Translations under genes and position numbers: made by a program
Notes under the pieces: model-generated
Seen by the model: the letters and a program-made list of their open reading frames with translations, nothing else
Database searches by the model: none
Told to the model about the DNA's origin: nothing
Shown: positions 42,770 through 52,474 of the stretch, one piece after another
Layout: the number at the start of each line of letters is the position of its first letter
Numbering within the stretch: the first letter of the stretch is position 1
From: Paenibacillus melissococcoides
GTDB taxonomy: Bacteria; Bacillota; Bacilli; Paenibacillales; Paenibacillaceae
Direction: 5' to 3'
Assembly: GCA_944800085.1 (NCBI GenBank)
Contig: CALYLO010000005.1
Span: 186,001-250,000 of the forward strand
Length of the DNA: 64,000 nt

Positions 42770-43869
42770 CCCGGCGTCTCCTCCTCCCCCTCCCGCCGCT
42801 TCCGAATCCAGGTCAGGACGAGAAGCAGCAGCGGGAGTATGATTCCGAATAGACTGGCAAATTCGAACGTATACCGCTTTCCCCATTCGATATTTTCGAC
42901 GACATTTTCTCCGGATGTAAACGCGAGCCCTGAGATCAGCAATAAGAGCGGCAGGGCAATCCAGGTTCTGTCTTGCAGCCGGAATAACTGGCAGATTCCC
43001 GCTACGGCGCAATAATAGACAATGCACAGCTTAATAAAAATCCATATCAGCCATACGATGACGATGGTCGTCTCTATCCGTTCAATGAATTCCGCGATGC
43101 GCACCTCCTGCACAATGACATACAGCGGATATAAAAAATGAGATGCCCGCGTAACGCCGAGCACGCCGATCGTTACAAAAATAATCCCGCTTAACAAGAC
43201 GGTAGCCAGGACAAGGCCAAGCAGAAGACCCGACCTCATCCTGGTATTGACATAAGGAACAATCATCATGAGACAGACGACCTCCAGATAAGGAAAACCC
43301 ATAAACGCTCTTGTCTCCTTCATCGTCTGCCAAATGTTCATGGTGAACATCGGCTCGAATCGTTCCCATTTCCATTCCGCCAGCGAGAACAAGCAGATCG
43401 CGATAAAGAGAAGCACAAGAAGAGGAGTGCACAGCTCGTTCACGCGCGCGATGCTCTGTATCCCTTTGATCGAGGCGTAGCACACGACAGCCAAAAACAT
43501 CAGATGGAACATCGATATCGGGGACCTGGGCATGAGCGCCGTCTTCATGAAATCGCCCAAATTGCGCGTGACCCAGCTAGCCGTCTCGATAAAGAAGAAA
43601 ATATAGAGGACGGCAAAGAGCCCTCCGATCTTATTCCCGGCGACCTTGGTGCAGATTTGCACGATGCTTAAGCCGGGATTGCCTCTCGCCAGCATCAGCC
43701 ACAGCCAAGCGATCAGGATAGCGGCGCCTCCCGTCCACAACGGGATGAGCCACGCATCCTGCCGAGCCGCAACGATGAGCCTGCCGGGGCTCAGAAAAAA
43801 AGCGGTGCCGATCGTAAAATTGAACACCAGTAAAAAGAACTGCCACCCGCTAATGCGTACGTTCTCCAT
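42766..43869 (-). CDS. gerKB: Spore germination receptor B subunit (GerAB/GerKB-like)
   Basis: A 367-residue APC-type membrane protein with ten helices, e.g. FLLVFNFTIGTAFFLSPGRL and IWTGG-like segments. In the spore inner membrane it binds germinant together with A and C. The ATG at 43869 is chosen by homology to the usual N-terminus (QFFLLVFNFTIGTAFF) and overlaps the C-subunit gene by 20 bp. Which Ger receptor type it is cannot be told. Confidence 0.88.
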   Translation of the reverse strand: MENVRISGWQFFLLVFNFTIGTAFFLSPGRLIVAARQDAWLIPLWTGGAAILIAWLWLMLARGNPGLSIVQICTKVAGNKIGGLFAVLYIFFFIETASWVTRNLGDFMKTALMPRSPISMFHLMFLAVVCYASIKGIQSIARVNELCTPLLVLLFIAICLFSLAEWKWERFEPMFTMNIWQTMKETRAFMGFPYLEVVCLMMIVPYVNTRMRSGLLLGLVLATVLLSGIIFVTIGVLGVTRASHFLYPLYVIVQEVRIAEFIERIETTIVIVWLIWIFIKLCIVYYCAVAGICQLFRLQDRTWIALPLLLLISGLAFTSGENVVENIEWGKRYTFEFASLFGIILPLLLLVLTWIRKRREGEEETPG

Positions 43870-45067
43870 CGTTATCCCTCTTCTTGTAAGGATTGATCGT
43901 ATTTCCAATCGTATTGATGGTGCTCTTGACAGACAGCTCCAGCTTCGCATTCTTCCACAGTTCCTTATCCCGCTTGGCCGCAGCCCACTCTTTTCCTTTA
44001 CTGCTCCGGATTTGCGCTTCAATCCCGAGCAGGTCCCAGCCTTTTTTCTTGGTCTCATCAAAAAAATCAGAGGCCTGTTTCTCCACCGCCTGCTTGAACT
44101 TCAGCTTGATTTCGTCCATATTTTGCAGCGTTAACGGCTCATTCTGGGTATTGTTCAAAATCTGCATCTCCGCGTTGATCTCCATATGGAGGACGGGTCG
44201 GCCGGATACGAGCGACAGCTGCCTGCGCACCTTCGGTTCAGGGGCCTGGACGTCGACGCGCCGTTCATTGACGAGCAGCGATTGATACAGAATGCCCACC
44301 TGACCGCTCAGCAAGTAGTACCATGTCATCTCCGTATCCTTCAGCTTCCCGATCATCCGATCCTGCTTAAATACGGCGCCGCCCCTTAATTGAAAATTCC
44401 CCTCGTTGGCATCGATGCTGTCGAATCTCTCCGCCGTCGGTGCGGACGGCAAGGCGGACAAGCGAATGACTGGCAGGACCGTAAGCTTGAAGGTTTCCAT
44501 ATTTTCTGCGAAATCCTTGACTCTCGCCTGCTTGCTTGACTGGCCCGAGTATCTGGACTTGAGTTCAAGAATGGAGCGCCCGGCCCGGCCCGGCAGCCGT
44601 TCGATTGGAATATACGTGTTCATGATATCCGACAGCGGCGCATCGGTGACGAACAAATAGATGGTAGACCGGCGATCCGGCTGCTTTTCAAAAAAATTGA
44701 TCAACTCGTTCATTCCCGCTTCCGCTAACCGCTCCGTAACAATCATTCCTTGATAATGGTCATAGAACGGCCGCCTCGGGATGATGTCGTACAGGTTGTC
44801 GGTAATATCTCCCGGGTTAAATGCCTCGATGCGGTAGGTGTATACGGGAGATTTCATGCCGCCCGCTTTTTGCGTCGCGACCCCTTCAGGGTTGATAACC
44901 TGATAATAAATCGTATACTTTCCGTTATCCGGATCCTTGTCCATCCCGACCAGATTGACGATTGCCAACTCGTCGACCTCGATCATATCCCAGCAGCCGG
45001 CCAGACAGAGGCAGCAGATGCCGATGATAATTTGCTTGCCTGCCTGCAAAATGGTATTGAGCCTCAT
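43850..45067 (-). CDS. gerKC: Spore germination receptor C subunit (Ger(x)C lipoprotein)
   Basis: A 405-residue lipoprotein: signal CCLCLAGCWDMIEVDELAIV with the family-defining CWD lipobox start, then GMDKDPDNGKYTIYYQVINP. The C-terminal Spore_GerAC domain follows. The ATG at 45067 has AAGGTGAGG upstream; a GTG at 45076 overlapping the A stop is an alternative. Confidence 0.9.
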   Translation of the reverse strand: MRLNTILQAGKQIIIGICCLCLAGCWDMIEVDELAIVNLVGMDKDPDNGKYTIYYQVINPEGVATQKAGGMKSPVYTYRIEAFNPGDITDNLYDIIPRRPFYDHYQGMIVTERLAEAGMNELINFFEKQPDRRSTIYLFVTDAPLSDIMNTYIPIERLPGRAGRSILELKSRYSGQSSKQARVKDFAENMETFKLTVLPVIRLSALPSAPTAERFDSIDANEGNFQLRGGAVFKQDRMIGKLKDTEMTWYYLLSGQVGILYQSLLVNERRVDVQAPEPKVRRQLSLVSGRPVLHMEINAEMQILNNTQNEPLTLQNMDEIKLKFKQAVEKQASDFFDETKKKGWDLLGIEAQIRSSKGKEWAAAKRDKELWKNAKLELSVKSTINTIGNTINPYKKRDNDGERTH

Positions 45068-45685
45068 GCGCCTCACCTTTTTTTCCGTTTCGTCTTATTC
45101 ATGCGGGGGAAGGTCGTCATCCATGGCCGCGGGACGCGCAAGAGCACATCCTTCCAGTCGGAGACGAACGTCGGCGCCACCGGAGCCAGATAAGGCACAC
45201 CGAACGACCGAAGGGAAGCGAGATGGATCAGGGTGAACAGCACGCCGCATAATATCCCGAATCCCCCGGAGACGGCAGCCAAGATCATATAAAAGTATTG
45301 CAGGAACCTCTGCGTAATGCCGAAGTTGTAAAATGGCGCGACAAAATGGGCAATCGCCGTGATCGCGACCACAATCACCATCGCTGCGGACACAAGGCCT
45401 GCAGTTACGGCCGCTTCGCCGAGCACGAGCGCTCCAACGATCGAGATCGCTTGGCCGGCTACCCTCGGCATCCGCAATCCCGCCTCCCGCAGCACTTCAA
45501 AAATGGTCATCATCATAAACGCCTCCACAAATGACGGAAACGGCACGCCTTCCCGCTGCGCGGAAATGCTGATGAGAAGCGAAGGGGGAAGCAGCCCCTG
45601 ATGATAGGAGGTTACAGCGATATAGAGAGCCGGAACAAATACGGCCAGCAAAAACGCGAGAAACCGGATCCAGAGCAAAAACGTG

Positions 45686-47198
45686 CACTAGCGTTGCATC
45701 AATCTTTTTACGAAAATTTCTACCCCATAAGTCTCTATATTTGTAACTTATTGAACTATATTCGTGGACAAAAATAAAGAAATCTCCTATTGTTGAGTTA
45801 CCCAAAGCGTTATCCATAAAAACGCCTCAACAAAGGAGATTTCTATGGATAACGTACCGAATCAAAACGTCATTTGTCAATGCCTAAAATGGTTACATGT
45901 TCATTCTACTCGACACGAGTCATTGGATTACCGGACCCAAAAGTTGTTTGTCGGCGCTTCGACACTCTTATTTGTAGAGGCACAGCTTCAGCAACGAGAC
46001 TCATACAAAGTCATGTCAGAGCATGTAGCCGCTAATCCTGAATTTCAAGAACTGCTTGGACTCAAGAGCATAAGCGCTTCCCAACTATCGCGGAAGCTGA
46101 AACGGCTGCCTATGGAGTATCTTCAGACGCTCTTTTTCTCGCTCATTGATCGAATCAAGCAACTTACAAAAGGGAAACGCGGCATTACGCCTGGTATTGG
46201 GAAACTCAAGCTAATCGATTCATCGGGAATTACACTACCTCCCATTCTCGCGAAATGGTCCTATTGTTCCAAAAGTAGCCATGGCGTGAAGATGCACACC
46301 TCCTTGGTCGTTGCGGACTCCAAAACGATGTATCCAGACAAGATCGTCGCTTCAACCAAAGATGTAGCCGATCATGAAGTCGTGTTGGAATTTACAGTGG
46401 ATAAAGATGCGACCTACGTGATGGACCGAGGATACCAGGTGTACGACCATTTTCAGAAATGGGTAGAGGATAAGATTAAATTTGTTTGCCGCGTCAAGCA
46501 AAAGAGCCGGTTAACGATCATCAGAAAAAGAGACCTCCCCAAAAGGCAGAATGGGTTTATCCTTGATGCTGATGTGACGATGCCTGAGCTGCCAGCGGTT
46601 CTGCGTTTGATTGAGTTTAAGGATGACCAAGGGCGTACCTATCGAATTGTAACGAATCGATTTGACTTATCCGCACATCAAATTGCCGAGATTTATCGAA
46701 ATCGCTGGCATATTGAGTTGTTTTTTAAATGGGTCAAGCAGCATATTCGATTGGTAAAACCCCACGGTTATACGGCCGAAGCGATTTGGAACCAAATGTA
46801 TATTGCTTTAATCGCGTATGCTCTCTGTTTGCTGATTAAATTAACACTGGACTGTAAAAAGTCGACATGGGACCTCCTCCAGTTGATTCGCATCTATGCG
46901 GAAAAACCATGGGAAAATTTGATCGCTGCACTCAACCGCAAGCCGACTCGAACATCTAGAGGTCGACCAAAGCGAAATGGGAGACGTCCGAAAAAGGCAA
47001 CAAAGTCGATGAAACCGAGACTGATTGTGACGTAATGACAAACGAAAACGATTTTTACATATAATGGATAACGCGTAGGGTCTGTTTCCAGCTCGACTTT
47101 TTTAGACTTAGCGCGGACATCGCAAATGTAAATATATATCATATATTGATGTTAATTGAAATTAGATTATGAACTAACCGCTCGATGCAACGCTAGTG
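45686..47198. mobile_element. IS4-family insertion sequence, 1513 bp, inside gerKA
   Basis: Perfect 15-bp terminal repeats CACTAGCGTTGCATC, flanked by the perfect 9-bp duplication AAAAACGTG (45677-45685 and 47199-47207). The transposase gene is intact, on the strand opposite to ger. The terminal sequence matches the element at 16057-17592. Confidence 0.96.
45845..47035 (+). CDS. IS4-family transposase
   Basis: A 396-residue DDE transposase: LIDSSGITLPPIL, VMDRGYQVYDHF and YRNRWHIELFFKWVKQHIRL hold the catalytic acids. The C-terminus is Arg/Lys-rich. AAAGGAG precedes the ATG. Confidence 0.94.
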   Translation: MDNVPNQNVICQCLKWLHVHSTRHESLDYRTQKLFVGASTLLFVEAQLQQRDSYKVMSEHVAANPEFQELLGLKSISASQLSRKLKRLPMEYLQTLFFSLIDRIKQLTKGKRGITPGIGKLKLIDSSGITLPPILAKWSYCSKSSHGVKMHTSLVVADSKTMYPDKIVASTKDVADHEVVLEFTVDKDATYVMDRGYQVYDHFQKWVEDKIKFVCRVKQKSRLTIIRKRDLPKRQNGFILDADVTMPELPAVLRLIEFKDDQGRTYRIVTNRFDLSAHQIAEIYRNRWHIELFFKWVKQHIRLVKPHGYTAEAIWNQMYIALIAYALCLLIKLTLDCKKSTWDLLQLIRIYAEKPWENLIAALNRKPTRTSRGRPKRNGRRPKKATKSMKPRLIVT

Positions 47199-48162
47199 AA
47201 AAACGTGGCAATATCCGCCCGTTGGTAATAGTCTTCGGGCGATGTAAAGCTCTGCATAAACGTGAACGGTCCGATGAGAACCAGCGGACTTCCGTCCACC
47301 ATGACGGTGACTCTCCCTTCAAGCAGATGCGATACCACCACATCCGGCCGTTCCGTCCTTACGATGGTCGGGAAAATCGTTATGCACTTGTCCTGGATCC
47401 ACTCCTCCACATACGTGCCTTCCAGGATGCTGTCGGTATGAATCTTGCCTATCCTGGAGCGGAATTCGTTGACGATTCCTTCGGGGGCGAGCGATTTCAT
47501 GTACAGCATGATCACCTTCGTCTCCGTCGCGGTGCCGATGATCATCTGCTCCAGGCACAAGTCGGAGGTGCGGATTCGTTTTCGAATCAATCCGATGCTG
47601 GTGGCGGCATCCTCATTCAACGCCTCCTGCGGCCCGCGAACCGTTGTCTCTGTCTTCGGTTCCGTTACGGCGCGATGCTGGAACTTGGCCACGTCAAGCA
47701 CAAGCACATGCGTGGCCCCAGGAATGAAAAGCAGACATTGGCCCTCCAGCAGCCGCTGCGTGCAGGTTGCCAGATCTGCGGCACCGGTTATCGTGGCGAT
47801 GGGAATCCGCCGTTTCACCATATCCTCTACATTGGCGTCTTCGTCCGAAAGTGGCGGCAGCGGCTGCTCGGCAAACATTCGAAGCACATTGTCCTCAATT
47901 TTGTTCTTATCCACCAGCGTCTCGAGAAATAAGCATCGTCCTTCCAACTCCGGCTGCTGAATCACGAACGAATGATCGACCAGATCGGGCGGATGTCCGA
48001 GGACGCTTGTCAGCCGATCGGCGAACTCGCCCGTACGGGAGGAGTCAAATATCAGATTATCGTCGCTCATGCGGGTGTGATTGCTCATGGACTGCCCTCC
48101 GGGTATGATATCGAAATCTACTTTTTGGGTGTTAGTTTGAGCATTTTATCTTTTTTTAGTAC

Positions 48163-48194
48163 ACAAAAAAACCGCAGGGATATGCCCTTGCGGT
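48163..48194 (-). terminator. Terminator-like hairpin upstream of gerKA
   Basis: On the minus strand CCGCAAGGG pairs with CCCTGCGG and is followed by seven T, only about 75 bp before the gerKA start. No minus-strand gene lies upstream, so it is either an attenuator of the ger operon or a relic of a lost gene. Confidence 0.6.
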
Positions 48195-48262
48195 CCAACT
48201 GCCCGAGTTGTCTCTTCCTCTCCGTCGCCCCTTTTTTGTGGCTTATACTAGGCAGTACTGGC

Positions 48263-48306
48263 CCACAAAATTACTATTGACAAAATTATATTTTTTGTGG
48301 TATAAT
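48263..48306 (+). promoter_or_regulatory. Consensus promoter with flanking inverted repeat
   Basis: TTGACA (48277-48282), 18 bp, TATAAT (48301-48306). CCACAAAA (48263-48270) and TTTTGTGG (48293-48300) form an inverted repeat around the -35 and touching the -10, a possible operator. Confidence 0.75.
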
Positions 48307-48382
48307 ATTATATTTACTCATTTACAAAATTTGATATTCATCTAATACGATGTGGGTGAACATAGAATTGGAGGGGATATCA

Positions 48383-49141
48383 TTGACGCACAGCAAGAAT
48401 GGAATTCGCATGCTCACGGTGTCCGCGGACATGATGGGCCGCACCGTGACGATTCATCCGACCGTGCTATGGGATGAGGACGATCTGCTACTGGTGGATA
48501 CTGCCTACCCCGGTCAGCTTCCTCTGTTGGCTTCCGAGGTGTCTCGCGCCGGCCTCTCCTTCGATCGGTTGAGCAAGGTCATGATTACGCATCAGGATCT
48601 CGATCATATCGGGAACCTGCCGGCCATGGCAGAACGATTCGCCGCCCGGCTCGAAGTGATGGCCAGCCCGATCGAAAAGCCGTTCATCGAAGGAGAACGG
48701 CAGCTGCTGAAGCTGACTCCCGCAGCGATAGCGGAAGCGGTGAGCTCTCTGCCCGCCAACGTGCCGGAGCAATGGAGGCTCGGACTCAAGCATACGCTGG
48801 AGAATCCGCCCAAGGGTCCGGTGCATTCGACCCTAACGGACAAGCAGCGCTTGCCGCTCTGTGGCGGAATCATTGTCATCGGCACGCCGGGACACACGCC
48901 CGGACATATCAGCCTGTATCATGAACCGAGCCGCACCCTCATCGCGGGAGACGCCTTAATCGTAGAAAAAGGTCAACTGTACGGACCTGATCCGCAATAC
49001 TGCCTCGACTACGAATTGGCGCGGCAATCTCTGGCCGCCCTGCTCGATTATGACATTCAACAGGTTATTTGCTTTCATGGCGGAGGGTACGAGGGGGATG
49101 GCAGACGGCGAATTGCCGAGCTGCTGAAGCACAAGCGGTAG
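48383..49141 (+). CDS. MBL-fold metallo-hydrolase
   Basis: A 252-residue metallo-beta-lactamase-fold enzyme. Metal ligands: THQDLDHIGN (about residue 72), GTPGHTPGHISLYH, IAGDAL and CFHGGGYEGD. The first motif is HxDxDH, a variant of HxHxDH. The TTG at 48383 follows GGAGGGG by 6 nt and is preferred over the ATG at 48350, which has no site. Substrate unknown. Confidence 0.85.
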   Translation: MTHSKNGIRMLTVSADMMGRTVTIHPTVLWDEDDLLLVDTAYPGQLPLLASEVSRAGLSFDRLSKVMITHQDLDHIGNLPAMAERFAARLEVMASPIEKPFIEGERQLLKLTPAAIAEAVSSLPANVPEQWRLGLKHTLENPPKGPVHSTLTDKQRLPLCGGIIVIGTPGHTPGHISLYHEPSRTLIAGDALIVEKGQLYGPDPQYCLDYELARQSLAALLDYDIQQVICFHGGGYEGDGRRRIAELLKHKR

Positions 49142-49219
49142 CGAAGCCAAGAGTTCACGCCAGGGCCCGCGTGACTCTGCAGCCGGTCTGCTCCGTTAGG
49201 TAAGGTTCAGCACTTCCGT

Positions 49220-49651
49220 TCATTCATCCGTCATTTGCCGGACAAGCTCCGGCCGGCCATGGAACTGAGCCGGCGTATTCTGGAATAATTCAATCCGCCA
49301 TTGTCCTCCGGCGCGAACCGCAACCAGCGTGTGATGGGTATTCACGTCCGGGTTCAGCCCCGATTGTCCGGGCGTCACCATGCCGGCAATCGCCCGCAAT
49401 AACGCGGTATTCGAATCAAGCAAGCGGATATGTTTCACCTTAGTCGTAAAAGGAGCCGTCGGATGATGTTCGAAGATAGGCTGAAGATGCCCAAGTATGT
49501 CCTCCGGGCCGCTCGCCAGACTGCCGTCGAAGCCGATTAACTTGCCGTCCGCGGCGAACAGCTCCGCCATCCCGGCAGCATAGCGGCTGTTCCATGCTTC
49601 TATCAGTTGATGATACAAATTCTCTGCTTCTATGGTTGCCTGCGCATCCAT
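49220..49651 (-). CDS. SnoaL-like (SgcJ/EcaC) family protein
   Basis: A 143-residue NTF2-like fold protein: LIEAWNSRYAAGMAELFAAD, FDGSLASGPEDI, VAVRAGGQWRIELFQNTPA. Complete, unlike the remnant at 40541-40720. Family members are small-molecule-binding or isomerase-like proteins without a fixed role. Confidence 0.8.
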   Translation of the reverse strand: MDAQATIEAENLYHQLIEAWNSRYAAGMAELFAADGKLIGFDGSLASGPEDILGHLQPIFEHHPTAPFTTKVKHIRLLDSNTALLRAIAGMVTPGQSGLNPDVNTHHTLVAVRAGGQWRIELFQNTPAQFHGRPELVRQMTDE

Positions 49652-49760
49652 GGCGATTCCTCCTCTTTCGTTCGGCAGCTTGCATAAGCTGTGCTTCGCT
49701 GCGCACTACTGTCTCATCCTGGCCTGTCATCGGTCTCATTATCGGCTCTATCGTTCCTTG

Positions 49761-50126
49761 TCATTCGTCACCCGACCTTGAATCTGCCTCGTCCAAGATT
49801 CGCTTCACGATACCATCCACCGGCAGCGAACCGTCAATGATAAGGTCGGAGCTCGGCTTCACCGCGGACAGCATTTCGGCGTAGGCCATTCTCCCCTCCT
49901 GGAGGGAGCCCCTGACATCCTCGCGCACTTCGTCGATGGACCCATCGGAGAAATCCCTTAAGATGCGTCGCGCCAAGGCAATGTCGGGCGGCGTATCAAT
50001 GAAAATGGACAAATCAATATAACCGCGCATGGCGCTGTTCAAATAAGCAAACGGGTAGCTCTCCCCCTCCCATTCCCTTGTCTTCCTTAGAAAGAATTCT
50101 AACTCCTTACGACGGCGGAAGAGCAA
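49761..50126 (-). pseudogene. P-loop kinase-like protein, N-terminus missing
   Basis: The remaining 120 residues include YIDLSIFIDTPPDIALARRI, RDFSDGSIDEVREDVRG and DLIIDGSLPVDGIVKRIL, the C-terminal part of a uridine-kinase-like or AAA-type small kinase. The Walker A part is absent, the frame opens directly against the end of the MerR gene, and no ribosome site is present. Confidence 0.55.
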
Positions 50127-50168
50127 AAGGGCGGGAAGGCAAGCTACCCGCCGTTCGCGCTGCCATCG

Positions 50169-50915
50169 TTATTCCGCGGCGCAGGAGGCTGCGGCGGCGG
50201 CAAGGTAATAAGCCAGCCCGGTCTGCTGCCCTTCGAGCATGCGGAGATGGAACTCGTCCTGAAGGAAAAAACGGGTCTGCGCGGCAAACTCAGCCGCGGA
50301 CACCGCATGCCCATGCCTGCTCAAATGGTCGAGATGAGCCCGGATAACGCGCTGCACTTGCTCGTCATCATGCTTCGCGCCGCCGCGCAGCGCTGCTGCC
50401 ATGTCTTCCATAAATGCCGCCGCTTCCCGCGCTTGTTCATTCATCTGCGGCACATCGATGGGCCCGCTCTCCAAAATGTCGAAGCCATAGGTCGCCTGCA
50501 CATGCTCCCGCTGCTCTCTCAGCGCTTCCTCCCATTCTTCCTCGCTGGCAAATCCCGTGAACATCTCAGAAGGACTTAGCGGTTCACCGCCGGCCAAGCT
50601 GTGCTTAGAAGCTTGCAGCGTCTGAATGATCTTGTCCAGCCGGCGCTTGCGGGCAAGCAAGAGCTCCTCCTGCCGGCTCAGCATCGTCCATCGATCGGAT
50701 TCCGTCTCGAGCAGCTCTTTAATTGCTTCAAGCGGGAAATCCAATTCTTTATAGAAAAGAATATGCTGCAGCCGTTCGAGCTCCTCCGTCCCGTACAGAC
50801 GGTATCCCGCCTCGCTAATCTTCCGCGGCTCAAGAAGGCCGATCTTGTGATAATGATGAAGCGCCTTGATGGTGACATTTGTCAATGACGATACTTCCTT
50901 CACCGTGTATAGCAT
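50169..50915 (-). CDS. MerR-family regulator with TipAS-like domain
   Basis: A 248-residue regulator. The helix-turn-helix is YTVKEVSSLTNVTIKALHHY (residues 3-22), then GYRLYGTEELERLQHILFYK, a coiled-coil dimer helix, and a TipAS-like antibiotic-binding domain (about residues 115-240). ATG at 50915 chosen by alignment with the family start. It is divergent from an MFS exporter whose promoter has the long MerR-type spacer, so it likely activates that exporter when a drug binds. Confidence 0.9.
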   Translation of the reverse strand: MLYTVKEVSSLTNVTIKALHHYHKIGLLEPRKISEAGYRLYGTEELERLQHILFYKELDFPLEAIKELLETESDRWTMLSRQEELLLARKRRLDKIIQTLQASKHSLAGGEPLSPSEMFTGFASEEEWEEALREQREHVQATYGFDILESGPIDVPQMNEQAREAAAFMEDMAAALRGGAKHDDEQVQRVIRAHLDHLSRHGHAVSAAEFAAQTRFFLQDEFHLRMLEGQQTGLAYYLAAAAASCAAE

Positions 50916-50951
50916 GATGTCCTCGCTCCTTTCTGAGTTCAGGCTACAGGA

Positions 50952-51053
50952 TCCCCTAAGAGGAGAGTCAAGTCCTTCCCGGGAAGCCGCAACGGGGGAA
51001 GCAGGCATCCGCAATGTCCTGGTTGACTCTTCCCTTGCAGGAGGACGTAAGAT
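50952..51053. promoter_or_regulatory. Divergent MerR-type promoters
   Basis: Rightward: TTGACT (51023-51028), 19 bp, TAAGAT (51048-51053), i.e. the elongated spacer of MerR targets, ahead of the MFS gene. Leftward: TTGACT (50971-50966) with TAGCCT at 19 bp ahead of merR. Both spacers contain CTC-rich and GAGG-rich half-sites. Confidence 0.6.
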
Positions 51054-51086
51054 GAGTCCGAAATTCAACCAAGGAGGTTTTCCTGT

Positions 51087-52298
51087 ATGTCCGATTCCGT
51101 CCCGCATTCATTTGCGCTGCTTCGCCAACCGTTTGTCCGCGCCCTGTTTCTGTCCCAATTGTTCTCCCAATGCGGAATCTGGATTCGTAATTTCGCCGTG
51201 CTGTTCTATGTCATGGAGGTTACCGGCGGAGATGCGATTGCCGTCTCGATGATTTCCGTAGCGGCATACGCGCCTATTTTCGTGTTTTCTTTTCTGGGCG
51301 GCGTTTTTGCCGATCGGTGGCGTCCCAAGCGGACGAGCGTCTGGTGCGAGTGGTTAAGCGCCGGCTCGGTTGTTATCGTATTGGTCATGCTCGCTTCCGG
51401 TTCGTGGGAAGCGGTATTTACCGCCACGGCTTGTTCTTCTATTCTATCGCAATTTGCCCAGCCATCCGGCATGAAGCTGTTCAAACTTCACGTCAACGAT
51501 GCCGAAGCTCCCCAGTGCATGTCTTTGTTGCAGCTTCTCTCTTCCGTCTTCATGATCATCGGTCCGATCATGGGTACTTGGGTGTATCAGCAGGCCGGCA
51601 TTGAACCGGCTCTCTTCGCGACCTGCACGGCCTTCGTGCTATCCGCTCTGGCGGTGCTGCGCATTCCTGCCGATCCGCTCCCTGAGGACAAGGCCGCCGG
51701 CTCTGGCTCCGTGCTGCGCGAGATTGCCGATGGCATCCGCTACGTCGTCTCGGTCTGCCTCCTGAGGTGGCTAAGCCTCTCCTTTATGCTCGTCGGCCTC
51801 GGGGTCGGACTGATCTCGCCGTTGACGATTTTTCTCGTCACCGAGCGGCTGGGGCTGACTGCCCAGCATTTGCAGTGGATTACGATTCCTTACGGAGCCG
51901 GAGAAATTATCGGCGGCCTCATCGCCTTCCGCCTCGCGGCCCGCGTACCGCCCAAGCACTTCCTGATAATCGGGCTGTTGGTCAATGGAGCCGGAATCGT
52001 AATATGCGGCCTCTCTGCCGAGCTGTGGCTGACGATGGCCGCGCAATGTCTCGTCGCTCTTTTTCAGCCGGCGATATTCATCGGCAATCATACGCTCGTG
52101 ATGCAGCATGCCGATCAGGCGTACATCGGCAGAGTGATCGGCATTCGTACCCCGCTCATGACGGGAGCGATGCTGCTCTCCATGAGCTTGGCGGGAATTC
52201 TCAAGCCGTTATTTTCCTTGCCCGTCATCTATGAGCTGGCGGGACTCTGTTTTGTCGTAGCATTCCTCGTTACGCTTCCGGCATTCAGCTCTAACTAG
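51087..52298 (+). CDS. MFS transporter
   Basis: A 403-residue major facilitator with about 11-12 helices. The loop 2-3 motif is GGVFADRWRPKRTSVWCEW. It belongs to the MFS_3 group, which includes exporters of drugs and siderophores. CAAGGAGG precedes the ATG. Its promoter suggests MerR-dependent induction. Confidence 0.88.
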   Translation: MSDSVPHSFALLRQPFVRALFLSQLFSQCGIWIRNFAVLFYVMEVTGGDAIAVSMISVAAYAPIFVFSFLGGVFADRWRPKRTSVWCEWLSAGSVVIVLVMLASGSWEAVFTATACSSILSQFAQPSGMKLFKLHVNDAEAPQCMSLLQLLSSVFMIIGPIMGTWVYQQAGIEPALFATCTAFVLSALAVLRIPADPLPEDKAAGSGSVLREIADGIRYVVSVCLLRWLSLSFMLVGLGVGLISPLTIFLVTERLGLTAQHLQWITIPYGAGEIIGGLIAFRLAARVPPKHFLIIGLLVNGAGIVICGLSAELWLTMAAQCLVALFQPAIFIGNHTLVMQHADQAYIGRVIGIRTPLMTGAMLLSMSLAGILKPLFSLPVIYELAGLCFVVAFLVTLPAFSSN

Positions 52299-52474
52299 AG
52301 CTCAGGCGGATCCCGCCGGTTCCTTAAACATGATAAAAGCTATAACCGTCAGTAACGTAAAGTAACGAAAAACAAAAGCATCTTTCCAATTGAGGAAGTG
52401 TTACATCCATGAGGATTTAACATTAAAAAACTCCGATTATTTTTAGAGCGGAACCGATAAATAGGAGTATAAAA

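Larger units (their letters stand above)
45073..48088 (-). pseudogene. gerKA: Spore germination receptor A subunit interrupted by an IS
   Basis: The N-terminal 300 residues (47199-48088) and C-terminal 200 residues (45073-45685) are separated by the IS at 45686-47198. Removing the IS and one 9-bp duplication joins TCACCGGAAG...-type coding exactly: ADIATF continues as LLWIRFLAFLLAVFVPALYI in frame, giving 497 residues, the normal GerA length. Typical blocks are SFTSPEDYYQRADIATF and FVPALYIAVTSYHQGLLP. As it stands the receptor lacks its A subunit's membrane half, and B, C and D lose their upstream promoter. Confidence 0.93.
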
